From assembly GCF_001746415.1 (NCBI RefSeq), contig NZ_MEHJ01000001.1, positions 3,059,001-3,123,000 of the forward strand: a stretch of DNA of 64,000 nt. The letters are read 5' to 3'. Made by a program: the position numbers and the translations under genes. The notes below the pieces were generated by a model that saw nothing but the letters and a program-made list of their open reading frames with translations, ran no database searches and was not told where the DNA came from. Within the stretch, counting starts at the first letter, position 1. Every line of letters starts with the position of its first letter. Shown here piece after piece: positions 42,897 to 52,638 of the stretch. The DNA is from Streptomyces agglomeratus. GTDB lineage: Bacteria; Actinomycetota; Actinomycetes; Streptomycetales; Streptomycetaceae.

Positions 42897-45800
42897 ATGC
42901 GGGACAGCCACCGGGCGGAAGCCGAGCGGCTGTTGGTACGGGCCGTCGAGGAACAGGTACGGCGGTCGGGCGGCCGGGTCGACGGTCAGGCGCTGCTGGC
43001 ACGCGGGAGGGACGCGCTGGAGGAGATCGCGGCGCGGGCCGGGGAGGAGTACGCCGCCTACGTCCGGGCGCTGGACGAGGCGCGGGCCGGGCAGCAGTCC
43101 CTGGCGGAACGATTCAGCGGGCCGGCTCTCGCAACTCCCGCCCTGGTCGCGGCCGTTGCCGCAGTCGCCGCCTTCGGTGCGGACCTGGCCCTCGGTACGG
43201 GCGCGGGCACGGCGCTCACCGCCGGCGCCGTCGTCGCCGTCGCCGGGGCCGCCGCCACCGTCGCCAGGATCACCGCCTCGCACTGGCCCGCCGCACACCG
43301 CAGGGCCGGCGCGCCGGACCGGTCCGGCGGTTCCGAGCAGCTCAGGCTGGAGTGGCTGACGGCGCTGGACGTACGGGGGATACGGCCGTTCCTGGACCAG
43401 CAGCATGTCCTGCTGGCCGCCACCCGCGGGCGTACAGGTACGGCGAAGAAGGCCGCCGTCGTCGGACAGCTGCGCGGGGCCGACCGCAGCCAGGCGGCGC
43501 GCAGGCGGTCCGTACTGGAGCAGTCCTTCGCGCATCTGCCGGAGCCCGAGGGGCCGTTCGCGGGGCGGCGGACGGCGATGGGGCAGATCGCGCAGTGGGT
43601 GCACGCGGCGCGGGCCAGCACGGAGACGCGGCCGACGGTGGTGGTGCTGCACGGGGCGCCGGGTTCGGGGCGGACGACGCTGGCGGTGCGGGCGGCGCAT
43701 CACCTGCGGGACCAGTTCCGGGGCGCGTGCGTGGTGGATCTGCGCGGTGACGCGGCGGGCGAGACGCCGCTGTCGACACGGGAGGCGCTGCTGCATCTGC
43801 TCAACCGGCTCGGCGCTCCGCGCGAGCAGCTGCTCTTCCGGAACGGGGTCTCCCCTGCCCGAGCGGAATCGGGAGCCGGAGCCGGAGCCGGAGCTGGGGC
43901 CGGAGCCGGAGCTGGAGCCGGGGCCGGAGCGGGGGGAAGCTCCTCGCGGGAGCAGCAGTTGCGCCGGCTGACCGAGCTGTACCACCAGCATCTGACGGGG
44001 CTGCCGGTGACGGTGGTGCTGGACGACGCCTCGGACGCGGCGCAGGTGCGCACGCTGGTGCCGGAGCGCTCGGACAGCCTGGTGCTGGTGACGGCCCGCG
44101 AGCCGCTCGATCTGCCCGCCGACTTCCCCGCGTGGGTGCACCAGCTGCCGGTGGAGGCGCTGGACACCGCGGGCGCGGAGGAGCTGCTGCGGGGGGTGGC
44201 CGAGGAGAAGGAGGGGCCGTACGACGCGGAGGCGGCGGACCGGATCGCCGAGCTGTGCGGCGGGCTGCCACTGGCGTTGCGCGTCGCGGGGTCCTCCCTC
44301 GGCGCGCGGACCCCGCGTGCGCTGGCGGCGGATCTCGCGGCGTACGGTCCGGTCGATCCGGTGGAGCGGGCGCTGTGGCTGCGCTACACCGACCAGCCGG
44401 ACGCGGCCCGCCGCCTGTTGCGCCGCCTCGCGCTCGCGGGGCGGGCGAGCCTCGGCGCGGCGGCGGCAGCGGCGCTGCTGGCCACCGACGAGCACGAGGC
44501 TCAGCGTCTGCTGGCCGCGCTGGCGCAGGCGGGCCTGATCGACCACGTCCGGGGCAGCCGCTACCGCCTGCACGATCTCGTACGGGCCTTCGCGCACGGG
44601 CGGCTGCTCGACGAGGAGGAGCCGGCGGAGCGGGCGGCGGCGCAGGAGCGGCTGATCCGCAACTACGGCGAGCTGGCCGACGCGGTGATCCGCCTGGTCG
44701 ACGGCAAGACGTCGACGCGGGCGGACCACTTCGGCGCCCACGGGTTCACCTCGCTCGACGCCGCCCTGCGCTGGCTGGACGACGAGTCGAGCTTCATCAC
44801 GGCGGCGCTGCGCCAGGCGGAGGGCGTCGACCAGCAGGCCGTGCTGAATCTGCTGGGCGCACTGTGCGACTACTGCCTGCTGCGCGGCGACCTGTACCGC
44901 CTGGGTGAGATCAGCGAGCTGACGCAGGCCGTGGGCCAGGGCCTGCTGGTGCGGTCGGTGCAGTGGCGTACGGGCATCGCGGCCCGCCAGCTCGGCGAGC
45001 TGGACAAGGCCCGTACGACGCTGTCGTCGGTCGTCGATCTGTACTTCGAGGCGCAGCACGAGGCCGGCGCCGCCCGCGCCCTGTGTTCGCTGGGCATCAC
45101 GCTCCACCACCAGGGCAACCTGACGGAGGCGGCGGCGAAGCTGGGCGAGGCGCTCGCCCTCCAGGCGTCGGACGAGCTGGCCGCCGACCGCGCGTGGACG
45201 CTGCACGCGCTGGCGGCGGTGGAACGTGACCGGGCGAACCTCGCCGACGCCGTCACCCACCTCGACACCGCCCTCGTCCTCCACCGCGAGAGCGAGAGCC
45301 TGCACGGGCTGGCGTGGGCGCACTTCCAGCTCGGCCAGGTGTACCTGCGGCTGGGCGACGTCCCGCGGGCGGAGGAGCAGCTGCGCGAGGCGCAGGATCT
45401 GTACGGGCGTACGCGCGACGGGCGCGGCGAGGCGTGGGCGCTGACGCAGCTGGCCCGGGCGCGGCTGGTGGACGGCGACGCGTCCGAGGCCGTCGACCGG
45501 CTGCGCCAGGCGCTGGCGCGCCACCGGGAGGCGGAGGACGCGCGGGGCGAGGCGTGGACGCTGTACTACCTCGGGCAGGCGCTGGAGGAGCGCGGCGACA
45601 CGGACCAGGCGGTGCGCGAGCTGGAGCGGGCGCGCGGGATGTTCTCGCGGATGCGGGACGTGTACGGGCTGGCCTGCGCCCGCCACCACTCGGGCCGCGT
45701 CACGCGTGACCAGCGGGCGGCACAGACCGGCAATCTACGCAATTCCGGCTTCGCACGTCAGCTTCTGGTGGACGCGCGCGCCGACTTCCACCGCATCGGG

Positions 45801-46214
45801 GTCGCGCACGGCGAGGCGTGGACGTGCCTGGAGCTGGCCATCGTGGACGCGGGCAACAACCGGCCGGCGCAGGCGCTGGAGCTGTGCGACCAGGCGGTGC
45901 GCCTCTTCATGTCGTACGACGACCGGCGCGGCGCGGACTGGGCGCGCTTCCTGCGCTGCACGCTGCTGCCGTTCGGTTCGCCGGGGGGCTCGGAGGTGGG
46001 CACCGCGGTGGCCCAGGAGGAGCTGTCCCAGCTGATCGCGGCGGCCCACCCGACCCGCGACGGCAAGCTGGAGGACTGCGCGGAGGCGTACGGCCTGGTC
46101 CTGGAACGGGGCGTGGACCTGTCGGAGGGCTGGCAGGCATGGCGGCTCGGCATGGTGCCGAACCGGCATGCGCGGGAGGTCATGGGGGTGCCGGTGGGGG
46201 CGGCGCGGGGGTAA
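42897..46214 (+). CDS. STAND-type NTPase with TPR repeats and altered P-loop
   Basis: 1105 residues. N-terminal basic helical region, a hydrophobic hairpin (about 76-130, probably two membrane helices), an NB-ARC-like NTPase (about 225-560) and about ten TPR/TPR-like helical pairs (640-1010, e.g. AWAHFQLGQVYLRLGDVPRAEEQL). The P-loop reads GAPGSGRTT (253-261), with Arg259 in place of the usual Lys; the Walker B-like VTVVLDDAS is intact. Residues 326-345 are a Gly-Ala tract encoded by a 6-base repeat. ATG at 42897 has GGAGGGGG 6 bases upstream. Relatives act as ligand-triggered signalling switches; role unknown here. Confidence 0.85.
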   Translation: MRDSHRAEAERLLVRAVEEQVRRSGGRVDGQALLARGRDALEEIAARAGEEYAAYVRALDEARAGQQSLAERFSGPALATPALVAAVAAVAAFGADLALGTGAGTALTAGAVVAVAGAAATVARITASHWPAAHRRAGAPDRSGGSEQLRLEWLTALDVRGIRPFLDQQHVLLAATRGRTGTAKKAAVVGQLRGADRSQAARRRSVLEQSFAHLPEPEGPFAGRRTAMGQIAQWVHAARASTETRPTVVVLHGAPGSGRTTLAVRAAHHLRDQFRGACVVDLRGDAAGETPLSTREALLHLLNRLGAPREQLLFRNGVSPARAESGAGAGAGAGAGAGAGAGAGAGGSSSREQQLRRLTELYHQHLTGLPVTVVLDDASDAAQVRTLVPERSDSLVLVTAREPLDLPADFPAWVHQLPVEALDTAGAEELLRGVAEEKEGPYDAEAADRIAELCGGLPLALRVAGSSLGARTPRALAADLAAYGPVDPVERALWLRYTDQPDAARRLLRRLALAGRASLGAAAAAALLATDEHEAQRLLAALAQAGLIDHVRGSRYRLHDLVRAFAHGRLLDEEEPAERAAAQERLIRNYGELADAVIRLVDGKTSTRADHFGAHGFTSLDAALRWLDDESSFITAALRQAEGVDQQAVLNLLGALCDYCLLRGDLYRLGEISELTQAVGQGLLVRSVQWRTGIAARQLGELDKARTTLSSVVDLYFEAQHEAGAARALCSLGITLHHQGNLTEAAAKLGEALALQASDELAADRAWTLHALAAVERDRANLADAVTHLDTALVLHRESESLHGLAWAHFQLGQVYLRLGDVPRAEEQLREAQDLYGRTRDGRGEAWALTQLARARLVDGDASEAVDRLRQALARHREAEDARGEAWTLYYLGQALEERGDTDQAVRELERARGMFSRMRDVYGLACARHHSGRVTRDQRAAQTGNLRNSGFARQLLVDARADFHRIGVAHGEAWTCLELAIVDAGNNRPAQALELCDQAVRLFMSYDDRRGADWARFLRCTLLPFGSPGGSEVGTAVAQEELSQLIAAAHPTRDGKLEDCAEAYGLVLERGVDLSEGWQAWRLGMVPNRHAREVMGVPVGAARG
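43871..43930 (+). repeat. hexanucleotide (GGAGCC) tract inside the STAND gene
   Basis: About ten units of GGAGCC/GGAGCT/GGGGCC encode an alternating Gly-Ala stretch between the P-loop and the Walker B-like strand. Slippage would change length in steps of two residues without shifting the frame. Confidence 0.85.
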
Positions 46215-46244
46215 GCCCGCACCGGGGCGCGCCGGTGCCGGGGA

Positions 46245-46284
46245 GGGACGGGCAGGGGAACAAGCCCCCCGCAGGGCCCGTCCC
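46245..46284. terminator. terminator between converging genes
   Basis: GGGACGGGC/GCCCGTCCC perfect 9-bp arms around a 22-base loop, between the STAND gene and the leftward membrane-protein gene. Confidence 0.6.
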
Positions 46285-46300
46285 CCGCCCCTCTCCGGCC

Positions 46301-46609
46301 CTACACGTCCTTGGGGCGGTCCCCCGCCGGGTCCTCCGGGGCCGGCGCCGAAGCGGAACCGGCGGCGGAAGCGGAGCCGGAAGCCGGGGCGGCCACCTTC
46401 TCCCGCTCCGCGGCCGGGTCCGGCGCCTCTTCGAAGTTGACCTTGCCCATGTGCCGGTTCATCGACTTCATCAGCATCCACACGCCGACAGCCAGCGCCG
46501 CGAACACCAGGAACCCGAGAACACCCGGGGTCACCTTGTTCTTGTCGAACTTGTCCGCGGCGAGCGGCACGAACTGCGTCATTGCCAGGGTTACGTTCAC
46601 ATCAGGCAT
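46301..46609 (-). CDS. small membrane protein downstream of mca
   Basis: 102 residues with one central helix (VLGFLVFAALAVGVWMLMK, about 35-55), a basic-acidic segment (MNRHMGKVNFEEAPD) and a Pro/Ser/Ala-rich disordered tail ending in GDRPKDV. ATG at 46609 overlaps the mca 3' end by 8 bases; a second in-frame ATG at 46582 is possible. No ribosome site is seen, so translation probably depends on mca. A membrane protein often follows mca in Streptomyces; function unknown. Confidence 0.75.
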   Translation of the reverse strand: MPDVNVTLAMTQFVPLAADKFDKNKVTPGVLGFLVFAALAVGVWMLMKSMNRHMGKVNFEEAPDPAAEREKVAAPASGSASAAGSASAPAPEDPAGDRPKDV

Positions 46610-47483
46610 TGTCGCGGATGCCCGCAAACAGGTCGCTCTCGGGGAGGGACGTATCGACGAGCGACTTGGCCAGCTCGTACTCCTCCGTCGGCCAGACCTC
46701 CCGCTGGACGTCCATCGGGACGCGGAACCAGCCGCCGTCCGGGTCGATCTGCGTCGCGTGCGCGATGAGCGCCTTGTCGCGGATCTCGAAGAAGTCCGCG
46801 CACGGAACGTACGTGGTCAGCGTCCGCTCCGCCCGCTGGAACTCCTTCCAGCGCTCCAGCCACTCCCCGTACGGCGACTCCATGCCGCGCGCCAGGAGCG
46901 CCTCGTGGAGCGCGACGGTGCGCGGCCGGTTGAAGCCCTGGTTGTAGTAGAGCTTCTGCGGCTGGTAGGCGGGGCCGAACTCCGCCTCGGGGAACTTCTC
47001 GGTGTCCGCAGCGCCCTCGAAGGCCACCATCGTGATCTTGTGGGTCATGATGTGGTCGGGATGCGGGTAGCCGCCGTTCTCGTCGTACGTCGTGATGACC
47101 TGCGGGCGGAACGCACGGATGGACTTCACCAGCCGGCCGGCCGCGACGTCGATGTCCTCCAGGGCGAAGCAGCCCTGCGGCAGCGGCGGTAGCGGGTCGC
47201 CCTCGGGGAGGCCGGAGTCGACGAAGCCGAGCCACTCCTGGCGGATGCCGAGGATCTCGCGGGCCTCGTCCATCTCCCTCTTGCGGACCTCGTGGATGTG
47301 CTCCTCGATGTACCTGTCGCCCTGGAGCTTGGGATTGAGGATGGAACCGCGCTCGCCCCCCGTGCAGGTCACGACCAGCACGTCCACCCCCTCGGACACA
47401 TACTTGGCCATGGTCGCCGCACCCTTGCTCGACTCGTCGTCGGGGTGGGCGTGAACGGCCATCAGTCGCAGCTGCTCAGTCAA
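46602..47483 (-). CDS. mca: mycothiol S-conjugate amidase Mca
   Basis: 293-residue zinc amidase of the MshB/LmbE family, which cleaves mycothiol adducts of toxins or antibiotics to give a mercapturic acid and GlcN-inositol. Zinc and catalytic motifs are AHPDDESSKG near the N-terminus and HPDH in YDENGGYPHPDHIMTHK. Start is TTG at 47483 (product MTEQLRLMAVHAHPDDE), chosen because GAGGAT lies about 7 bases upstream and the length then equals that of typical Mca; an earlier TTG at 47510 lacks a site. Divergent from the DUF4307 gene. Confidence 0.95.
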   Translation of the reverse strand: MTEQLRLMAVHAHPDDESSKGAATMAKYVSEGVDVLVVTCTGGERGSILNPKLQGDRYIEEHIHEVRKREMDEAREILGIRQEWLGFVDSGLPEGDPLPPLPQGCFALEDIDVAAGRLVKSIRAFRPQVITTYDENGGYPHPDHIMTHKITMVAFEGAADTEKFPEAEFGPAYQPQKLYYNQGFNRPRTVALHEALLARGMESPYGEWLERWKEFQRAERTLTTYVPCADFFEIRDKALIAHATQIDPDGGWFRVPMDVQREVWPTEEYELAKSLVDTSLPESDLFAGIRDNA

Positions 47484-47580
47484 GACTCGATCCTCAGTGA
47501 TTCGGCGCAATAAGCGGCTTCTATAGTGACCGAATCAGGGGGCGGAAAATTCCGGAGTTCCCGACCCAGGAGGAACGATC

Positions 47581-48000
47581 ATGAGCGCGGTGCGTCAGGA
47601 CCTGCCCGAGGGCCGTTACGGCCGCTCGGCGGACGAGCGCGCGGACCGCAAGCTCAAGATCGTGGGCTCCGTGCTGGGCGCCGCCCTGCTGGCGATGACG
47701 GCCTGGTTCGGTTACGACTACGTCACCGGCCAGAAGATCAGCGCCGAGTTGATCAAGTTCACCACGGTCTCGGACTCCGAGGTGAAGGTCCACCTCGAAG
47801 TACGCAAGAAGGCGGACGCGACCGGTACCTGCACCCTGCGCTCACTCGCCGAGGACGGCGCCGAGGTGGGCCGCAGGGACGTCCGTATCGACCGGACGGG
47901 CACCGCGCGCATCGACGAGATCTATACGGTCCGTACGACGGCCAGGGCCACCAGCACTGAGCTGACAGGCTGCACCGCTGACGGCGGTTCCACCGGCTGA
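47581..48000 (+). CDS. DUF4307 membrane-anchored protein
   Basis: 139-residue actinobacterial DUF4307 protein: cytoplasmic basic N-terminus (RYGRSADERADRKLK), one membrane helix (about 28-50) and an extracytoplasmic beta domain (KISAELIKFTTVSDSEVKVHLEVRK) with two Cys (CTLR and TGCTAD) likely in a disulphide. ATG at 47581 has AGGAGG about 8 bases upstream. It is divergent from mca and 146 bases before greA, an arrangement I remember from other Streptomyces. Function unknown. Confidence 0.9.
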   Translation: MSAVRQDLPEGRYGRSADERADRKLKIVGSVLGAALLAMTAWFGYDYVTGQKISAELIKFTTVSDSEVKVHLEVRKKADATGTCTLRSLAEDGAEVGRRDVRIDRTGTARIDEIYTVRTTARATSTELTGCTADGGSTG

Positions 48001-48146
48001 CCTGCGGAGATCCGTCTCTTGCCGTTTTCCTCCTCCCCCTTTTCCGCCTGAATTGTTAGGCTCGTGGTTTCGCCCGCCCCTGGAGGCACATCCTTCTGGG
48101 TAGGGCGATGCTTGCTTTGTATTCCAAGTACCGACGAGGAGCACCT

Positions 48147-48644
48147 GTGACCCAGACCAGCGAAAGCGTCACCTGGCTGACCCAGGAGGCGTACGACCAG
48201 CTCAAGGCCGAGCTGGAGTACCTGTCGGGTCCCGCACGCACGGAGATCGCCGGCAAGATCGCGGCTGCCCGCGAAGAGGGGGACCTGCGCGAGAACGGCG
48301 GGTACCACGCGGCCAAGGAGGAGCAGGGCAAGCAGGAGCTCCGTGTGCGCCAGCTGACCCAGCTCCTGGAGAACGCGAAGGTCGGCGAGGCCCCCACCAC
48401 CAGCGGCGTCGTGGCCCCCGGCACGGTCGTCAAGATCGCCTTCGACGGCGACGAGGACGACACGATGACGTTCCTGCTCGCCTCCCGCGAGTACGCGAGC
48501 TCCGAGATCGAGACCTACTCGCCGCAGTCCCCGCTGGGCACCGGCGTGATGGGCAAGAAGGTCGGCGAGGAAGCGCAGTACGAGCTGCCGAACGGCAAGA
48601 AGGCTTCGGTGACGATCCTCGAAGCCACGCCGTACCGCGCCTGA
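48147..48644 (+). CDS. greA: transcription elongation factor GreA
   Basis: 165-residue GreA: N-terminal coiled coil with the tip (YDQLKAELEYL ... REEGDLRENGGYHAAKEEQ) and acidic residues that reach into the RNA polymerase secondary channel, then the FKBP-like C-terminal domain (SPLGTGVMGKKVGEEAQYELPNG). It stimulates transcript cleavage to rescue backtracked polymerase. GTG at 48147 has GAGGAG 6 bases upstream. TTAGGCT at about 48055 is a possible -10 element. A perfect terminator follows the stop. Confidence 0.95.
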   Translation: MTQTSESVTWLTQEAYDQLKAELEYLSGPARTEIAGKIAAAREEGDLRENGGYHAAKEEQGKQELRVRQLTQLLENAKVGEAPTTSGVVAPGTVVKIAFDGDEDDTMTFLLASREYASSEIETYSPQSPLGTGVMGKKVGEEAQYELPNGKKASVTILEATPYRA

Positions 48645-48657
48645 GCAGGACAGTAAC

Positions 48658-48693
48658 GAAGCCCCCGGCCGGGACGTCCCGGCCGGGGGCTTC
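48658..48693. terminator. terminator after greA
   Basis: Perfect 36-base palindrome, arms GAAGCCCCCGGCCGGGAC/GTCCCGGCCGGGGGCTTC with no loop, 13 bases after the greA stop and just before the end of the converging ABC permease gene. Confidence 0.9.
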
Positions 48694-48707
48694 GTGCGTG
48701 CGTACGG

Positions 48708-49564
48708 TCAGACCGACGCCGAGCGGTACTTGCGCACGGCGAGGGTGCGGAAGACCACCAGGATCAGCACCGACCACAGCACCGAGGCGAGGACCGGGTT
48801 CTGCATGGGCCAGGCGTCGGAGGTCTGGAAGCCGGGCGGCAGATTGCCGAACAGCTCGCGGCACGCCTGCACGGTGGCGCTGAACGGGTTCCACTCGGCG
48901 ATGTGCTGGAGGAAGGGCGGCATCTGGTTCGCGTCGACGAAGGCGTTCGAGATGAACGTGAGCGGGAAGAGCCAGATCAGCCCGCCGGACGTCGCCGCCT
49001 CCGGTGTGCGGACGGAGAGGCCGATCAGGGCGCCGATCCAGGAGAAGGCGTAGCCGAGCAGGAGAAGCAGCAGGAAGCCGAGCAGGACCTTGGCCATGTT
49101 CTCGTGCACGCGCCAGCCGACGACGACGGCGACGATCGCCAGCACCACCAGCGTGAGCGCGGTCTGCACGAGGTCGGCGAGGGTACGGCCGGTGAGGACG
49201 GCCCCGCGGGCCATGGGCAGCGACCGGAAGCGGTCGATGAGGCCCTTGTGCATGTCGTCCGCGATGCCCGCGCCCGCACCGGCGGTCGCGAAGGTGACGG
49301 TCTGGGCGAAGATGCCCGCCATCAGGAACTCGCGGTAGGCCGAGGCGGAGGTGGACCCGCCGACCTGGATGGAGCCGCCGAACACGTAGGTGAACAGCAC
49401 CACGAACATGATGGGCTGGATCAGCCCGAAGACGACCATCTCGGGGATCCGGGCCATCCGGATCAGATTCCGCTTGGCGATGACGAGCGAGTCGGTGGCC
49501 GACTGGACGAGGCCGCCGCGCGGCTGTGGAGCCCTGGGGCCGGGTGCGGTGTCCGTTACAGCGC

Positions 49565-49568
<4 letters not shown>
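48708..49568 (-). CDS. ABC-2 type permease, DrrB family
   Basis: 286-residue ABC-2 permease with six helices and the typical DrrB opening (AKRNLIRMARIPEMVVFGLIQPIMFVVLF), a FRSLPMARGAVLTGRTLAD cytoplasmic loop and the C-terminal FLQHIAEWNPFSATVQACREL motif. With the overlapping ATPase it forms a drug/lipid exporter of the daunorubicin-resistance type. ATG overlaps the ATPase stop (ATGA), so stoichiometry is coupled. Cargo unknown. Confidence 0.93.
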
Positions 49569-50536
<968 letters not shown>

Positions 50537-50632
50537 TGCGGGCCCCCCGGGTTAGGGCGAATTCCTACGCGAATCTTAGGTTTGCCGGACTTGTCCTGCC
50601 CGGCGAAGCTGAAGCACGAGGTGTTCACCGTA

Positions 50633-50648
50633 ACGCGATACATCGCGT
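50633..50648. promoter_or_regulatory. palindrome upstream of the DrrAB-type exporter
   Basis: Perfect ACGCGAT-AC-ATCGCGT, about 100 bases before the exporter ATPase start and 31 bases beyond the ilvA stop. It could be an operator for the exporter or part of the ilvA 3' end structure. Confidence 0.45.
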
Positions 50649-50678
50649 CCTGGGGAGGGGTTCGACGAACCCGCGGAC

Positions 50679-51908
50679 CTACGACATGACGGTGTACCCC
50701 GCGTCGCGCAGCACCGACCTGACCTCGGCGCAGTGCTCGGGGCCCTTCGTCTCCAGATGCAGCTCCACCTCGACCTCGGTGAGCCCGAGCCGTGGGTCGG
50801 TCCGTACGTGGCCCACGTCGAGCACGTTGGCGTCGACCACCGACAGCACCCCCAGCATGGCGGCCAGGGCGCCCGGACGGTCCGTCAGGCGCAGGCGCAG
50901 CGACAGGTACCGGCCGGCCGCCGCCATGCCGTGGCGCAGGATGCGCTGCATCAGCAGCGGGTCGACGTTGCCGCCCGACAGGACGGCGACCACCGGCCCC
51001 TCGAACGACTCCGGCTTGCTCAGCAGCGCCGCGACCGGGCTCGCCCCGGCCGGCTCGACGACCATCTTGGCCCGCTCCAGGCAGAGCAGCAGGGCGCTCG
51101 ACAGCTCGTCCTCGCTGACCGTCACGATCCCGTCGAGCAGCTGGTTGATCACCGCGAAGGGCACGTCGCCGGGGCGCCCGACCTTGATGCCGTCCGCCAT
51201 CGTCTGCGCCGTGTCGACCGACACCGGCCGCCCGGCCGCCAGCGACGGCGGATAGCACGCCGCGTTCGCCGCCTGTACGCCGATGATCCGCACGTCGGGG
51301 CGCAGCGCCTTCACCGCGATCGCGATCCCGGCGGCCAGCCCGCCGCCGCCCACCCCCACGACGATCGTCCGTACCTCCGGGCACTGCTCCAGGATCTCCA
51401 GGCCGATCGTGCCCTGGCCGGCGACGATGTCGGGGTGGTCGAAGGGGTGGATGAACGCGGCGCCCGTCCGGTCCGCGTAGTCCTGCGCGGCGGCCAGCGT
51501 CTCGTCGACCACCTGGCCGTGCAGGCGCACCTCGGCGCCGTACTCCCGCGTCGCCGCGACCTTCGGCAGGGGCGCTGCGAGCGGCATGAAGACCGTGGAG
51601 CGTACGCCGAGGAGGGTGGAGGCGAGCGCGACGCCCTGCGCGTGGTTGCCGGCGCTGGCGGCGACGACGCCTGCCGGGCGCTGCTCCGGGGAGAGCCCGG
51701 CGATCCGTACGTAAGCGCCGCGCAGCTTGAACGATCCGGTGCGCTGGAGGTTCTCGCACTTGAGGTGGACCGGCGACCCGACCAGCTTCGACAGATGCCG
51801 GCTGCCTTCCATCGCCGTGCTCCTCGCGACACCGGAGAGCATCTTCTGCGCCCCGAGGATGTCGTCGAGGATGAGGTTGCGGAAGGGGTCGGACGTACGG
51901 AAGCTCAT
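50679..51908 (-). CDS. ilvA: threonine ammonia-lyase (threonine dehydratase)
   Basis: 409-residue fold-type II PLP enzyme. PLP lysine K61 in TGSFKLRGAY, phosphate loop VGGGGLAAG, and a single ACT-like domain at the C-terminus (about 335-409, LSLRLRLTDRPGALAAML). One short ACT domain is usual for the TdcB/actinobacterial form, while long biosynthetic IlvA has two. It makes 2-oxobutyrate from threonine for isoleucine synthesis or catabolism. ATG at 51908. It diverges from the MarR gene. Confidence 0.93.
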   Translation of the reverse strand: MSFRTSDPFRNLILDDILGAQKMLSGVARSTAMEGSRHLSKLVGSPVHLKCENLQRTGSFKLRGAYVRIAGLSPEQRPAGVVAASAGNHAQGVALASTLLGVRSTVFMPLAAPLPKVAATREYGAEVRLHGQVVDETLAAAQDYADRTGAAFIHPFDHPDIVAGQGTIGLEILEQCPEVRTIVVGVGGGGLAAGIAIAVKALRPDVRIIGVQAANAACYPPSLAAGRPVSVDTAQTMADGIKVGRPGDVPFAVINQLLDGIVTVSEDELSSALLLCLERAKMVVEPAGASPVAALLSKPESFEGPVVAVLSGGNVDPLLMQRILRHGMAAAGRYLSLRLRLTDRPGALAAMLGVLSVVDANVLDVGHVRTDPRLGLTEVEVELHLETKGPEHCAEVRSVLRDAGYTVMS

Positions 51909-52057
51909 GCCCGCAAGTCTGGCAGCTCGGCGGCGGGACGGTCGCGGGGGTCCGAGGGGCCTTCCCACCGTTTCTCGCAGCGCCGGTACGCACCCGCTGC
52001 CACCCGCGTACTCTGTCCCCCACCAAACCGACCACCGCACGAAGAGAGCCCCCAGCC

Positions 52058-52606
52058 ATGCCCACTTCCCAGGACATGACGACTGATCCGGACACCGGCC
52101 TCCTCGATGCCCTCCAGCACCAGGTGGCCGTCTTCGCCCGCCGCGCCGAGCAGACCAGGCTCGGCGGCGTGGGCCAGGTCCGCAACTCCATGGACCGCGC
52201 GGCCTATCTGCTGCTCAACCGGCTCGACCAGGAAGGCCCGATGGGCGTCAAGGCGCTGGCCGCGGGCATGGGCATCGACTCGTCGACCGTGACCAGGCAG
52301 GTCGCGCCGCTCGTCGACACGGGCCTCGTCAAGCGCACGTCGCACCCGGAGGACGGCCGCGCGGTCGTGCTCCAGCTGTCGCCGCGCGGACAGGCGCGGC
52401 TCGACGAGGTGCGCTCGTCGCGGCGCGAACTGATGGCGCAGGTGACCGAGGGCTGGACGCAGGAGGAGCGGGATTCGTTCTGCACGCTTCTCACGCGCTT
52501 CAATTCCGCGCTGTCGGCCCGCCAGAGCGCGGCCGGGACCGAGGCCGGCACGGAGCAGGGCGCCGAGGGCGCCGGGGCCGGCTCACAGGTGCCTCCGACC
52601 TCTTGA
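52058..52606 (+). CDS. MarR-family transcriptional regulator
   Basis: 182-residue MarR protein: dimerisation helices at both ends and a winged helix in the middle (GVKALAAGMGIDSSTVTRQVAPLVDTGLVKRTSHPEDGRAVV), with the conserved Asp-Gly-Arg wing. The C-terminal 25 residues are an Ala/Gly/Glu-rich tail. ATG at 52058 has a weak GAGAG about 10 bases upstream; ATG at 52076 is an alternative. It is divergent from ilvA and 30 bases before a sigma-like gene. Target unknown. Confidence 0.9.
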   Translation: MPTSQDMTTDPDTGLLDALQHQVAVFARRAEQTRLGGVGQVRNSMDRAAYLLLNRLDQEGPMGVKALAAGMGIDSSTVTRQVAPLVDTGLVKRTSHPEDGRAVVLQLSPRGQARLDEVRSSRRELMAQVTEGWTQEERDSFCTLLTRFNSALSARQSAAGTEAGTEQGAEGAGAGSQVPPTS

Positions 52607-52638
52607 CCGGAGGCACGTTCCTGGCCTGATATGAGGGC

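Noticed and set aside
42897..46214. Long open frames antisense to the STAND gene and to other GC-rich genes.
   Set aside because: Their amino-acid composition (Arg/Pro/Ala-rich) and lack of ribosome sites and domain motifs mark them as products of high-GC codon bias.
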